From the NCBI GenBank assembly GCA_038316995.1, contig JBBQAZ010000002.1:1-64000 (forward strand): 64,000 bases of DNA. Direction: 5' to 3'. The notes beneath the pieces are model-generated. The model was not told where the DNA came from. It worked only from the letters and a program-made list of their open reading frames with translations, and did no database searches. Below, one piece after another: positions 26,582-34,635 of this stretch (within the stretch, counting starts at the first letter, position 1; each line of letters starts with the position of its first letter). The position numbers and the translations under genes were made by a program. The DNA comes from JAXHNE01 sp038316995 (lineage in GTDB: Bacteria > Patescibacteriota > Saccharimonadia > Saccharimonadales > JAXHNE01).

Positions 26582-26884
26582 CTAGTCAGTTACTTTTACG
26601 TCTTGCCAGAAAGCAACGTGGTTCCGAAAGTCGTGTTTTACGCGATCAATTGCTGAATCTTTAGCGTTAGGGTAGCCAAACATGGCATCGTCTGACGTTT
26701 TGCCGTCAACCGTCACGTTGTAATACTGGCAGTCGCCTTTCCACGGGCAGGTATAAGGAGTGTCTGACTTCTCGTAGACACCTTCTTTTACGCTGCTTAG
26801 CGGGAAGTACCAGTTTCCCTCTATGTAAATTAAATCTTCCTTTGGCGCTTCAGCCACAGTTTGGCCGTTGAATACTGCTTTCAT
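26582..26884 (-). CDS. DUF427 domain protein
   Basis: The 100-residue protein has the DUF427 pattern: IEGNWYFPLSSV, then TPYTCPWKGDCQYYNV, and a C-terminal DRVKHDFRNHVAFW. The family is a small beta-tent fold of unproven activity. Its ATG overlaps the glutaredoxin stop by 1 base, placing it third in an ArsR-led operon. Confidence 0.85.
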   Translation of the reverse strand: MKAVFNGQTVAEAPKEDLIYIEGNWYFPLSSVKEGVYEKSDTPYTCPWKGDCQYYNVTVDGKTSDDAMFGYPNAKDSAIDRVKHDFRNHVAFWQDVKVTD

Positions 26885-27138
26885 TATTTTATCTCCAATA
26901 TTTCGTCTATTTTTTTACGATCAAAACCTAGTATGTTTTCTTCTTTGCCATCTTTTTCTATGATGGTGAATGGTACGCCTAGTTGACCACTCTTGTCATA
27001 AAGCTCTTGAGCGATTTTTGGATCTTGATCGGCATGCTTTTCGCTGTACTCAATTCCTTTATCTTGTAGGTACCCTTTTAGCATTTTGCAGAATCCGCAG
27101 GTAGCGGTGCTATAAATTGTGATCTGTGCTGTAGACAT
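26884..27138 (-). CDS. Glutaredoxin-family protein
   Basis: The 84-residue thioredoxin-fold protein has a CGFC active site at residues 14-17, GVPFTII with the cis-proline, and GFDRKKIDEIL at the end. Such small glutaredoxins reduce disulfides or carry Fe-S clusters; CGFC differs from the common CPYC. It is the second gene of the ArsR operon, with AGGAGGA before its ATG. Confidence 0.85.
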   Translation of the reverse strand: MSTAQITIYSTATCGFCKMLKGYLQDKGIEYSEKHADQDPKIAQELYDKSGQLGVPFTIIEKDGKEENILGFDRKKIDEILEIK

Positions 27139-27150
27139 GATGTCCTCCTC

Positions 27151-27438
27151 CTATGTAACTTTATTTGCAGCTATTAGATTTGCAACGGCTACAACTGCAG
27201 GATCTGTGAGCCGTGGCCGATAACACATTTTCTGTCCATCGCGTGTCTTGCTTACCAATCCAGCTAACTCAAACATCCGAAAATGTTGCGATGTGGCTGA
27301 GACTGAAATGCCCAGCAGGGTTGATATTTCCGATACGCAAAGGTTGTTGCCGTCTAACAATATTTCAAACAATTTGAAACGAGTTTCATCGCCAAGAAGT
27401 TCCATGACTTTCTGTAGGTTATTAGAATCTTGTTCCAT
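27151..27438 (-). CDS. ArsR-family winged-helix repressor
   Basis: The 95-residue protein shows LLGDETRFKLFEILL, the recognition helix ISVSATSQHFRMFELAGLV and the wing TRDGQKMCYRP. ArsR/SmtB repressors leave DNA on metal or oxidant binding; cysteines occur at NNLCVSE and QKMCYR, which could be a redox or metal sensor. It heads the operon with glutaredoxin and DUF427 and probably represses it through the palindrome at 27452-27463. Confidence 0.85.
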   Translation of the reverse strand: MEQDSNNLQKVMELLGDETRFKLFEILLDGNNLCVSEISTLLGISVSATSQHFRMFELAGLVSKTRDGQKMCYRPRLTDPAVVAVANLIAANKVT

Positions 27439-27451
27439 CTGTTCCCTGTAT

Positions 27452-27504
27452 TTAAACGTTTAAGCAACTACTTAATAGTACACCTTTGATTAGTGTTGTG
27501 TCAA
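27452..27504 (-). promoter_or_regulatory. Promoter and candidate ArsR operator
   Basis: On the minus strand TTGACA (27504-27499), an 18-bp spacer and TACTAT (27480-27475) precede the ArsR gene. Directly downstream, over the expected start site, is TTAAACGTTTAA (27452-27463), a perfect 12-bp palindrome. The nearby TAAGTAGTTGC is repeated inverted at 27464-27474 and 27520-27530. Confidence 0.65.
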
Positions 27505-27508
27505 GTTG

Positions 27509-28924
27509 CTATATACGCCTAAGTAGTTGCAAAAGCTTTCCCTTAAAGCCAGTCGTTGCCTCTTCGATCACAAAATCAGCCGCGAGTTGTTTGAGGGCTA
27601 TACCAATGGTTGGATAAGTAAATATGGTCTTGCTAAGATCCTGAACTGTTGCGTGTTTTTTGACGAAAGAAAGCAAGTTGATAATTTCAGAAGCGTTTTC
27701 GCCAACAATTGTTGCACCAAGTAGGGTCCCTTTAGGTGTTACGAGCAGCTCTATGAATCCGTCTGCATTATCAGTTACTGGCTTATCTATATGATCGTAG
27801 TTTGTGCGCAGTTTTTTAAAGGCGATTTTGTCAGATTCAAGACTAGTTGTCGTGTGTCCAATGTGGGCAATTTCTGGGGTGGTGAATGTTGCCCATGGAA
27901 TATCGTTCACCGCAGGGTTAGAGCTAGAAAAACCATAAAGTGCATGTTGGACTACTTTTGCAGCCTGCTCTCCGGCTGCATGGGTAAACTGAACGCCTCC
28001 ATTACAGTCACCAACTGCGTAGATGTTTTTACTACTAGTCCTAAGTTTCTCATCAACCACAATCCCACGCTTATTAACGGATACCCCAGCTGCATCCAGT
28101 CCACTTGGTAAATTCGGCTGCCTACCAGTTGCAATCAAAAGATGTGATGATGAGATGGCTTTTTCTTCTTCGTTTTGTTTATAAAAAGTACTTATACTAT
28201 CCGCTTGTTTTGTGATTTTTGACGCATTTGCATTTGTGATTACGGATACTCCCATGTCGAGCATGCTTTTTGTAAGTATTTCAGAAACGTATTGCTCTTC
28301 ACGCGGGAGTAATCTGTCACTACTTTGTAAAATCGTGACTTTCGACCCGAGCATGGCAAATGCTTGACCTAGCTCGCACCCTATTGGTCCACCACCAATT
28401 ACCGTAAGTGACTGAGGTAATTCAGTAATATCAAATACAGTTTCATTTGTGAGATAGTTTATTGCTTCTATTCCATCTATTTTAGGAACAAATGCCGACG
28501 AACCAGTAGCGATAACTATTTTCTTTGATTTAAGAGCTTGTTGATTTACGCTAACAGTTTCTTTATCCATTAATACTACTTCACCGTGAAAAACGTCTAT
28601 TCCAAGTTGAGTAAAATAGTCGTCGTTGTCATGCGTACGTTCAATATGTTTTCTTGTTTGATTAATATGTTGTTTCACTTTTTTAAAATCACAGATTATG
28701 TCTGCACCAGTTGAGTATTTGTTTTGTTTTGCACTCCAAATCGTTCTCGATGCGTGAATGAGTGATTTACTTGGAACGCACCCAGTATGCAGACATTCAC
28801 CACCAAGTGAGTCAGATTTTTCTATTAATGCGACTGAGGCGCCAAGTTTAACAGCAGTTTCTGCAGCAACAAGTCCTCCTGAGCCAGCTCCTATAACAAT
28901 AAGGTCATATATGGAAGTTTTCAT
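27509..28924 (-). CDS. Flavoprotein disulfide oxidoreductase, second copy
   Basis: The 471-residue product has FAD motif VIGAGSGGLVAAETA, redox pair GGECLHTGCVPSK, NAD(P) motif VIGGGPIGCELGQAF and IYAVGDCNGGVQFTHAAGEQ. The C-terminal active-site motif reads TYPTIGIAL, lacking both the His before Pro and the Glu of lipoamide dehydrogenases. It resembles the MerA/RclA branch, which reduces metals or reactive species. It is a distant paralogue of the gene at 18995 and lies downstream of the MarR gene. Confidence 0.8.
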   Translation of the reverse strand: MKTSIYDLIVIGAGSGGLVAAETAVKLGASVALIEKSDSLGGECLHTGCVPSKSLIHASRTIWSAKQNKYSTGADIICDFKKVKQHINQTRKHIERTHDNDDYFTQLGIDVFHGEVVLMDKETVSVNQQALKSKKIVIATGSSAFVPKIDGIEAINYLTNETVFDITELPQSLTVIGGGPIGCELGQAFAMLGSKVTILQSSDRLLPREEQYVSEILTKSMLDMGVSVITNANASKITKQADSISTFYKQNEEEKAISSSHLLIATGRQPNLPSGLDAAGVSVNKRGIVVDEKLRTSSKNIYAVGDCNGGVQFTHAAGEQAAKVVQHALYGFSSSNPAVNDIPWATFTTPEIAHIGHTTTSLESDKIAFKKLRTNYDHIDKPVTDNADGFIELLVTPKGTLLGATIVGENASEIINLLSFVKKHATVQDLSKTIFTYPTIGIALKQLAADFVIEEATTGFKGKLLQLLRRI

Positions 28925-28959
28925 ATTATCTACTATGGACTAATAACGCTACAAAGCCA

Positions 28960-29439
28960 CTATTTATCAAGGCTTGTGAGTATTTGAAGTGTTTTAATGT
29001 AGGCTTTTAGTTCCTCCCGGGTAAGTTCATTATAAATTGTTTTTCTAAGATGATCTCTAAGATCGCGTTCAATAACTCTGCAAGTTTTTTTATAGGATTC
29101 CTTAATCATGACAATTTTTGCCCTACTATCGACAGTACTGTCTGACCTTACGACAATTTTCTTAGACTCTAATAAATTCACAGAGTTCGTCATAAATCCA
29201 AGTGTTGTGCCTAGATGATTACTGAGGTCGGTGATTCTCATACCTTTATTACCCGTATCATATATTGCGCCGATTATGTACCACTGCATAGCACTGAGCC
29301 CATATTTTTTTAGACATGAATCTTTATAGGCCCGAAGAGAACGGTGTGACGCTGACTCTAAACGGCCAACATGGTAAGTAGCTATGCCTTTAAGGTCTAG
29401 GTTTTCTACTGTTTGTATATTTTTTCTTGACTTAGTCAT
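28960..29439 (-). CDS. MarR-family transcriptional regulator
   Basis: The 159-residue protein has the MarR core: LSAMQWYIIGAI, the helix-turn-helix ITDLSNHLGTTLGFMTNSVNLLESK and the wing RSDSTVDSRAKIV. MarR dimers typically release DNA on binding phenolics or oxidants. It is divergent from the redox cluster at 29513 and shares a 73-base promoter region containing a perfect palindrome, so it likely controls both directions. Confidence 0.85.
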   Translation of the reverse strand: MTKSRKNIQTVENLDLKGIATYHVGRLESASHRSLRAYKDSCLKKYGLSAMQWYIIGAIYDTGNKGMRITDLSNHLGTTLGFMTNSVNLLESKKIVVRSDSTVDSRAKIVMIKESYKKTCRVIERDLRDHLRKTIYNELTREELKAYIKTLQILTSLDK

Positions 29440-29463
29440 TACACAAGTATACTATAGATTTAC

Positions 29464-29483
29464 ATTTACTTTGTAAAGTAAAT
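29464..29483. promoter_or_regulatory. Candidate MarR operator palindrome
   Basis: ATTTACTTT-GT-AAAGTAAAT is a perfect 9-2-9 inverted repeat lying between the divergent marR-like gene and the gene at 29513. It overlaps the -35/-10 region of the rightward promoter (TTTACA ... TAATAA). Confidence 0.7.
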
Positions 29484-29512
29484 AATAAGTATATTAATAA
29501 AGGAGTAAAGAA

Positions 29513-30202
29513 ATGAAGAATTCACAAGGAAATATCGCAATAGCGGTAGTAACCATGGTAGTTGGGCTTGCACTAGGTATTGGCATCGGTAATGTAATGA
29601 ATAATGACAGCGGAGACGATAAAGGCTCGCAAAGTTCATCATCAGCACCTAAGACCGACACAGGCGCAGCTGATCTACGTGCACTATTAAATAACCTAGA
29701 GTCAGAGCATGTTGACCTAGCAAGCGCGGCGACTCGTGCTGGATTTGATGGTGACCCAACATTTGCAGCAGCGGCAGCAGCACTTGACGAAAACTCAAAT
29801 GAGCTTGCAGACGCAGTAGGAAGTGTTTACGGCGACGAAGCTAGAGAACGATTCTACGAAATTTGGGCAAGTCACATTGGATTTTTTGTTGACTACACCG
29901 TAGCAGCAAAGGGCGGTGATCAAGCTGGAATGGACAAAGCCGTACAAAACCTTAATGGTTATGTAGAAGCAATATCAACATTCTTAAGCAGTGCAAACCC
30001 GAATCTTCCAAAAGATGCAGTAGCTCAACTTGTTACTGAACACGTTGGTCTATTAAAGGATGCAGTTGATCAGCATGGTGCTGGTAACTACGAAGCTTCA
30101 TATGAAGCACAAGATAAGGCTCGTGTACAAATCACGACTAAGATTGCAGACACACTAGCTGGAGCTATTGTGACTCAAAAGCCTGAAGCATTTCCTAACT
30201 AG
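29513..30202 (+). CDS. Membrane-anchored helical protein (two-repeat copper-oxidase-associated type)
   Basis: The 229-residue product has an N-terminal membrane anchor (residues 8-28), a Ser/Asp linker and a helical domain in two halves: SEHVDLASAATRAGFDG and TEHVGLLKDAVDQHGAG. The segment FYEIWASHIGFFVDYT is conserved in secreted domains that in other bacteria accompany copper-amine-oxidase-like N-domains (from memory, moderate trust). It has a good AAAGGAG site. Together with the two cupredoxin genes downstream it suggests copper-linked extracytoplasmic redox. Confidence 0.6.
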   Translation: MKNSQGNIAIAVVTMVVGLALGIGIGNVMNNDSGDDKGSQSSSSAPKTDTGAADLRALLNNLESEHVDLASAATRAGFDGDPTFAAAAAALDENSNELADAVGSVYGDEARERFYEIWASHIGFFVDYTVAAKGGDQAGMDKAVQNLNGYVEAISTFLSSANPNLPKDAVAQLVTEHVGLLKDAVDQHGAGNYEASYEAQDKARVQITTKIADTLAGAIVTQKPEAFPN

Positions 30203-30236
30203 TCTATAATTGACTACGGAGTGTTAACAACAATTG

Positions 30237-30270
30237 CGGGATACAGGGGCAATACAGCTCTCGTATCCCG
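30237..30270 (+). terminator. Hairpin between 29513 gene and cupredoxin gene
   Basis: CGGGATAC pairs perfectly with GTATCCCG around an 18-base loop, followed by TATTTATT. It may be a weak terminator or an mRNA 3'/5' protective hairpin that tunes the downstream cupredoxin. Confidence 0.45.
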
Positions 30271-30293
30271 TATTTATTAAAAGGAGGAATACA

Positions 30294-30737
30294 ATGAGTA
30301 AAAGTACAATTACAACCATAATAGTTGCAGCAGTAGTGCTGCTTGGTGGAATTACGATCTTCGCGCTTTCGGGTTCTAGTGACGATAAAAATTCAAAGGA
30401 TGACCACTCATCATCTATGGGTGCTGATACCGAATCAATCATAACTACTAAATCAGATGAAAATGCAGAAGCACAACAGACGAATACAGTGGCAATTGAA
30501 GATTTTAGTTACCAGCCACAAAAAATTCAAATTAAAAAAGGTACTACTGTAACCTGGACAAATAAAGACGAAGCCCGTCATGATATAACGCCCGACAGTC
30601 CAAGTGATGACTTTAAAGCAAGTGAACTGTTAAAGCAGGGCGAAAGTTATAGCTTTACCTTTGATAAGGTTGGGACATATACATATTTCTGCTCACCACA
30701 TCCATATATGAAGGGTACTGTTGAGGTTATAGAGTAA
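30294..30737 (+). CDS. Cupredoxin (plastocyanin-like blue copper protein)
   Basis: ATG 30294 follows AAGGAGG. The 147-residue product has an N-terminal membrane anchor, a Ser/Asp-rich linker and a type I copper domain. The ligands are visible: His in KDEARHDI, then Cys, His and Met in YFCSPHPYMKG. It should be an extracytoplasmic one-electron carrier. A FRD-type flavoprotein gene lies 0.9 kb downstream. The stop overlaps the next start (TAATG). Confidence 0.88.
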   Translation: MSKSTITTIIVAAVVLLGGITIFALSGSSDDKNSKDDHSSSMGADTESIITTKSDENAEAQQTNTVAIEDFSYQPQKIQIKKGTTVTWTNKDEARHDITPDSPSDDFKASELLKQGESYSFTFDKVGTYTYFCSPHPYMKGTVEVIE

Positions 30738-31180
30738 TGAATAAAAAGAGAATATTAGCGGTAGCAGTTATTTTACTGGTTACCGTTTCGATAGGATTAT
30801 TCGCATCTTCCAAGCTCAACAATAAGTCATCTAATTCTGCCGCAAATACAGTTTGTGACCTTGGAGTAACATGCGTTGACTTATACGATAATGGAGCTAG
30901 TCTTGATGAAGTTTCCGTAAAGGTAGGGGAATCTATTCAATTCAATGCTAAAGGTAGCTCAGTGTACCATCTTGCCAATAATTCAGACCAAGGCAGTCTT
31001 AGTCATGATCATGGCTCAGCCGAAAAAGAGCATATTTCATCAGGGGATTTCTCGGGAGACGAGGCTTGGCTTGTAAAGTTTAGCGAACCAGGGACATTTA
31101 ACTTTTCTGACGAAAACAATCCTGAAATTAAGATTCTTGTCGTGGTGTACAATCCAGAAGGTGGAGCAAAGCTGGAGTAG
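30737..31180 (+). CDS. Cupredoxin-like membrane-anchored protein
   Basis: The 147-residue product has a membrane anchor, then VCDLGVTCVDLY and a beta-sandwich pattern VSVKVGESIQF ... KFSEPGTFNF ... IKILVVVY like cupredoxins. The copper Cys-X-His-Met loop is absent; instead there is a His-rich stretch (SLSHDHGSAEKEHIS) that may bind copper differently. It is translationally coupled to the true cupredoxin. Fold assignment is inferred. Confidence 0.6.
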   Translation: MNKKRILAVAVILLVTVSIGLFASSKLNNKSSNSAANTVCDLGVTCVDLYDNGASLDEVSVKVGESIQFNAKGSSVYHLANNSDQGSLSHDHGSAEKEHISSGDFSGDEAWLVKFSEPGTFNFSDENNPEIKILVVVYNPEGGAKLE

Positions 31181-31261
31181 ATTTGATCATCTAAACTTCT
31201 GTAGCTAGTCTCTTTATTCCACAGTTTTCTAAAATATCTAAGAAGGACAAATAAGGGAATT

Positions 31262-31303
31262 ATGAATACAATACGGTCGACTATGGTTAAATATACAAAA
31301 TGA
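31262..31303 (+). CDS. Possible 13-aa leader peptide
   Basis: ATG 31262 after AAGGGAA encodes MNTIRSTMVKYTK and stops in an ATGA overlap with the next gene at 31300. The start at 31300 has no ribosome site of its own, so coupling through this mini-frame would explain its translation. Weak, sequence-only evidence. Confidence 0.3.
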   Translation: MNTIRSTMVKYTK

Positions 31304-31611
31304 TAAATTTACTTTTAAAACTCCATATAGTTTCGGCGATTATCGTCTGGTCCATCTCCGTTTATTCATTCTATGCTTATTCTTCAATTAGTAATCGTAA
31401 TCTATTGATTACTTTGCGTAGGTTACTAATTACGGGCCTGGCATCTAGTAGCTTACTCGGCTTTGCTTTTGCACTGTCTAAAGGTAATTTAAGTCTAGGG
31501 GTATGTGCCAAAATTGGGCTATATATGGCTCCTGTTTTGCTAGCTACGTATCTCATGCAGGCAAAAATTAATGCCATGAATCGGCTGATCGTAGAAGAAC
31601 ATGAATCTTGA
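31300..31611 (+). CDS. Three-helix membrane protein next to ferric-reductase-like gene
   Basis: The 103-residue product has three predicted membrane helices and a conserved-looking KLHIVSAIIVWSISVY start reminiscent of DUF2269/CopD-like small membrane proteins; a haem-binding histidine (His9) is possible. It overlaps the flavoprotein gene by 11 bases and is likely its partner. Family not certain. Confidence 0.55.
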   Translation: MINLLLKLHIVSAIIVWSISVYSFYAYSSISNRNLLITLRRLLITGLASSSLLGFAFALSKGNLSLGVCAKIGLYMAPVLLATYLMQAKINAMNRLIVEEHES

Positions 31612-32923
31612 TATACGTAGAAAGTTATTCTACGTACTTTACTTTTTGCAAATATTTTTTCTTATCTTTGTTTGGTGGCAAAATAGCGGTCCGCGTGTAA
31701 AAATTGGTGGAGGTCAGGCCCTTATTTCACTTGGTGGATTATTTGGTTTAATGGCTGGATTCTTTTTTCTTTATCAAATGATACTTATTAGCGGGACTAA
31801 GTTTTTTGAAAGATCGTTTGGACTTGATAGACTGGCAAGAATTCACCATACAACTGGATTAGTTGGTTATGGATTTTTGATAGCACACGTACTGTTTATT
31901 ATTACTGGATATATGGCATTGACTGGAAATAACTTTATTGCACAGTATTTTGAACTAAAGAACTCTCTCCCATATATTCTACTCGCGACTATATCTTTGA
32001 TTCTTCTTGATTTGGTTATTGTCACCTCAATTGTAATAGTCCGAAAACGTCTTAAATATGAGTTCTGGTATTTCGTACATTTATTAGTTTATTTTGCAGT
32101 ACTTTTAGCTTTTTTCCATCAGGTCGCAAACGGGCAAAACTTATTGTCTAGTAAAGAGTTGCGCACGTACTGGTATGGTCTTTATTTCGCAGCATTTGGC
32201 TTAGTTTTGTGGCGCAGATGGTTTTTGCCGATTTATTTAGAGTTTAAGTTTAAATTCCGAGTGAAAAAAGTTGTCAGAGAAAATAATTCAGTTGTGTCTA
32301 TATACGTTGAGGGAAAAGATATCTCACGTTTTAAATATGATGCCGGACAGTTCAATCTATGGCAGTTTTGGCAAAAAGGTTTACGAACCATGCATCATCC
32401 GTTCACTATTTCATCTAGTCCAGGTGATTCGTATCTTAGATTGTCGGCTAAAGCAATCGGTGACTTCACCAAGAAACTTGATAAGCTAGAAAAAGGAACC
32501 CCAGTACTGATAAGTGGGCCTTACGGATTATTTTCTAACCGGGTAAGCACAAGAAAAAACCGGCTTTTTATTGCTGGCGGTATTGGCATTACTCCAATTC
32601 TATCAATCTTACGTTCTGGTGTTCAGCCAAATGATGTATTGATTTATGCCGCCCAAACTATAGATGATGCGGTGTTTTCAGACGTGTTTTTAAAGCTCAA
32701 GGAGAAGGGTTTAAAAACTATATTTGTACTTAGTCAGGAAAAAGTTAAAGGTACGTACGAAGGTTATTTGAGTGGAGAAATTCTAGACAAAGAGATCAAT
32801 GGACTAAAAGACCGAGATATTTGGCTGTGTGGTCCTCCGCCGATGATGAAAGCTGTAGAAAAATTATTAGACGAAAGAAAGATGCCAAAGTCACAAATTC
32901 ATACTGAGAAATTCCGCCTTTAA
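31601..32923 (+). CDS. Ferric-reductase-like transmembrane flavoprotein
   Basis: The 440-residue product has six membrane helices with paired histidines (HHTTGLVGYGFLIAH; FVHLLVYFAVLLAFFHQ) as in FRD-type b-haem domains, then an FAD domain (MHHPFTISSSPGD) and an NAD(P) domain (LFIAGGIGITPIL, WLCGPPPMM). Such enzymes pass electrons from NAD(P)H through FAD and haems across the membrane to iron, copper or oxygen. With the cupredoxins upstream it could form a short extracytoplasmic electron chain (inference). Confidence 0.85.
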   Translation: MNLDIRRKLFYVLYFLQIFFLIFVWWQNSGPRVKIGGGQALISLGGLFGLMAGFFFLYQMILISGTKFFERSFGLDRLARIHHTTGLVGYGFLIAHVLFIITGYMALTGNNFIAQYFELKNSLPYILLATISLILLDLVIVTSIVIVRKRLKYEFWYFVHLLVYFAVLLAFFHQVANGQNLLSSKELRTYWYGLYFAAFGLVLWRRWFLPIYLEFKFKFRVKKVVRENNSVVSIYVEGKDISRFKYDAGQFNLWQFWQKGLRTMHHPFTISSSPGDSYLRLSAKAIGDFTKKLDKLEKGTPVLISGPYGLFSNRVSTRKNRLFIAGGIGITPILSILRSGVQPNDVLIYAAQTIDDAVFSDVFLKLKEKGLKTIFVLSQEKVKGTYEGYLSGEILDKEINGLKDRDIWLCGPPPMMKAVEKLLDERKMPKSQIHTEKFRL

Positions 32924-33172
32924 CTATCGGCTGCGAGTGCGCAGGCGCAAATTTGCAAGGTAATGTTCTATGCTAATTTGGGGGTGCGTACGCAGGTACT
33001 CCATGTGCTGATCAACAAAGGGAATGACACCGTCTGGGTATTGATCGGCATCTGCACTAAAGCTATCACTGGTATTATAGTCAATACTTGTTACAAGTGA
33101 TTCTAGTTTTTGTTTTGCTTTTAATCCTTCTTCGGAATCAAAAAAATTAGTTCTTTTTTTCGTACTTGGCAC
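32924..33172 (-). CDS. Small hypothetical protein, 82 aa
   Basis: Starts at GTG 33172 with GAGG upstream. Soluble, mixed charge, with the C-terminal half DQHMEYLRTHPQISIEHYLA predicted helical and ending in RLRTRSR. It abuts the stop of the flavoprotein gene without a gap. No family recognised. Confidence 0.55.
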   Translation of the reverse strand: MPSTKKRTNFFDSEEGLKAKQKLESLVTSIDYNTSDSFSADADQYPDGVIPFVDQHMEYLRTHPQISIEHYLANLRLRTRSR

Positions 33173-33252
33173 TATGAAACCTCGTTACTACTTAGTTGAG
33201 AAAAGTGCATTTATTAATGCAACCTACCCCTTTATTATATCACACAGTCTAA

Positions 33253-34476
33253 CTACGCTACGCGGGCATGACTGGCTGGTACAAACGTCAAAGCGTATCC
33301 AATTTGTCCAGCACGTCCTGTTCGTCCAATACGGTGAATGTAGTCATCGTATTGCCGAGGTATAGAAAAGTTTATTACATGCGATACGTCTGCAACGTCA
33401 ATACCTCGAGCTGCAACGTCTGTTGCAACAAGTACTTTAACTTTGTTGCTTTTGAACTTATCAAGAGCACGTTGTCGTTGGCCTTGAGATTTTCCACCGT
33501 GAAGTGCATCTGCTTCAAAGCCTCGGCTTACAAGTTCTTTGCTGAGTCGCTCAACACTACGCTTCGTTTCATCGAATACGATTACTTTAGAAACTTCTTG
33601 CTTGATAAGTAGATCATGTAATTTTTGCATTTTTTCAGATGTTCCACCAAACGTGACAACGTCCTGGTGGATATTATCGTTACTTGCGCTTGGCTTTAGC
33701 ATAATTGTTATTGGGTCATTGACAAAAGTATCAATAAGCTTTCGAACCCGCGGGTCCATTGTTGCAGAGAAAAAGAATGATTGTCTTTGCGGTGAAAGTT
33801 GACTCAAAATTTCTGTAACATCGTTGACAAAACCCATGTCTAACATTCGGTCAACTTCATCGAGTACTATAAGATTAAAGTTCTTTAATTTTAGGGTACC
33901 TCGACCTAAGTGGTCTTTAATTCTGCCTGGAGTTCCGATAACTACATCTGGATTATGACGTAGATCTCTTAGCTGCTGACCCATGCCAGTTCCGCCGATA
34001 AGAAGAGTTCCAAATAGACCGGTGTCTTTTGCAAGTTTTCTGCACTCAACTTCAATTTGTTGAGCTAATTCACGAGTTGGGGCAACAATAAGCGCACCCT
34101 TTGCATCACCGTATACCAATTTTTGAATGACAGGCAGCATGAAAGCAGCAGTTTTGCCAGTTCCAGTGCTTGCAACACCAATGATGTCTCTTCCTTCAAG
34201 AGCGACGGGAATCGCCTGATCTTGAATAGGAGAAGGAGACGTATATCCTTGTGTAGCTAGGTTTTTCTGTAGTAATTCGTCTAGATTGAAATCACTAAAC
34301 ATATTTTGCGGTGTAAATGCTGCATCTTCTTTTGGTTGGGCAGCTTTTACAAAACGAATAGGGTCGATGTATTGACCGCCGCCCGCGCGCTTACGATTAT
34401 TAGATGAATGATTTGAACGCCCATTTCGGCGCCCATTCGAACTAGAGTTCCGCTGTGAGCGGTATGCATATGACAT
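33253..34476 (-). CDS. DEAD-box-type ATP-dependent RNA helicase
   Basis: The 407-residue helicase has a basic Ser/Asn/Arg N-terminal tail, the Q motif region (SPIQDQAIP), Walker A ASTGTGKTAAF, motif II DEVD (not DEAD), SAT, and the C-terminal motifs ARGIDVADV and HRIGRTGRAG. It ends soon after motif VI without a long tail. Such helicases unwind RNA in ribosome assembly or cold adaptation. A TATTAT box 5 bases before the ATG suggests a short or absent leader. Confidence 0.9.
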   Translation of the reverse strand: MSYAYRSQRNSSSNGRRNGRSNHSSNNRKRAGGGQYIDPIRFVKAAQPKEDAAFTPQNMFSDFNLDELLQKNLATQGYTSPSPIQDQAIPVALEGRDIIGVASTGTGKTAAFMLPVIQKLVYGDAKGALIVAPTRELAQQIEVECRKLAKDTGLFGTLLIGGTGMGQQLRDLRHNPDVVIGTPGRIKDHLGRGTLKLKNFNLIVLDEVDRMLDMGFVNDVTEILSQLSPQRQSFFFSATMDPRVRKLIDTFVNDPITIMLKPSASNDNIHQDVVTFGGTSEKMQKLHDLLIKQEVSKVIVFDETKRSVERLSKELVSRGFEADALHGGKSQGQRQRALDKFKSNKVKVLVATDVAARGIDVADVSHVINFSIPRQYDDYIHRIGRTGRAGQIGYALTFVPASHARVA

Positions 34477-34635
34477 AGAGAATAATATCCTTGTTTTGAT
34501 TTAGTTAGTTTTACTCGTTATTGCTAAGAACAATGCGAGTAAAAAAATGTTCACAAACTCGGATTATTAAAACAATTCCATATATTGTATAACAGAAATT
34601 ATTAAATTGCAACCATTAAACACCCCTGCTTCACC
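34477..34635. other. Intergenic region with two hairpins
   Basis: No coding frame is seen. A hairpin at 34512-34539 (ACTCG ... CGAGT with an inner ATTG/CAAT) lies upstream of the helicase gene. AACACCCCT (34619-34627) pairs with AGGGGTGTT (34642-34650) at the 3' end of the alkA-like gene and may terminate it weakly. Confidence 0.4.
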
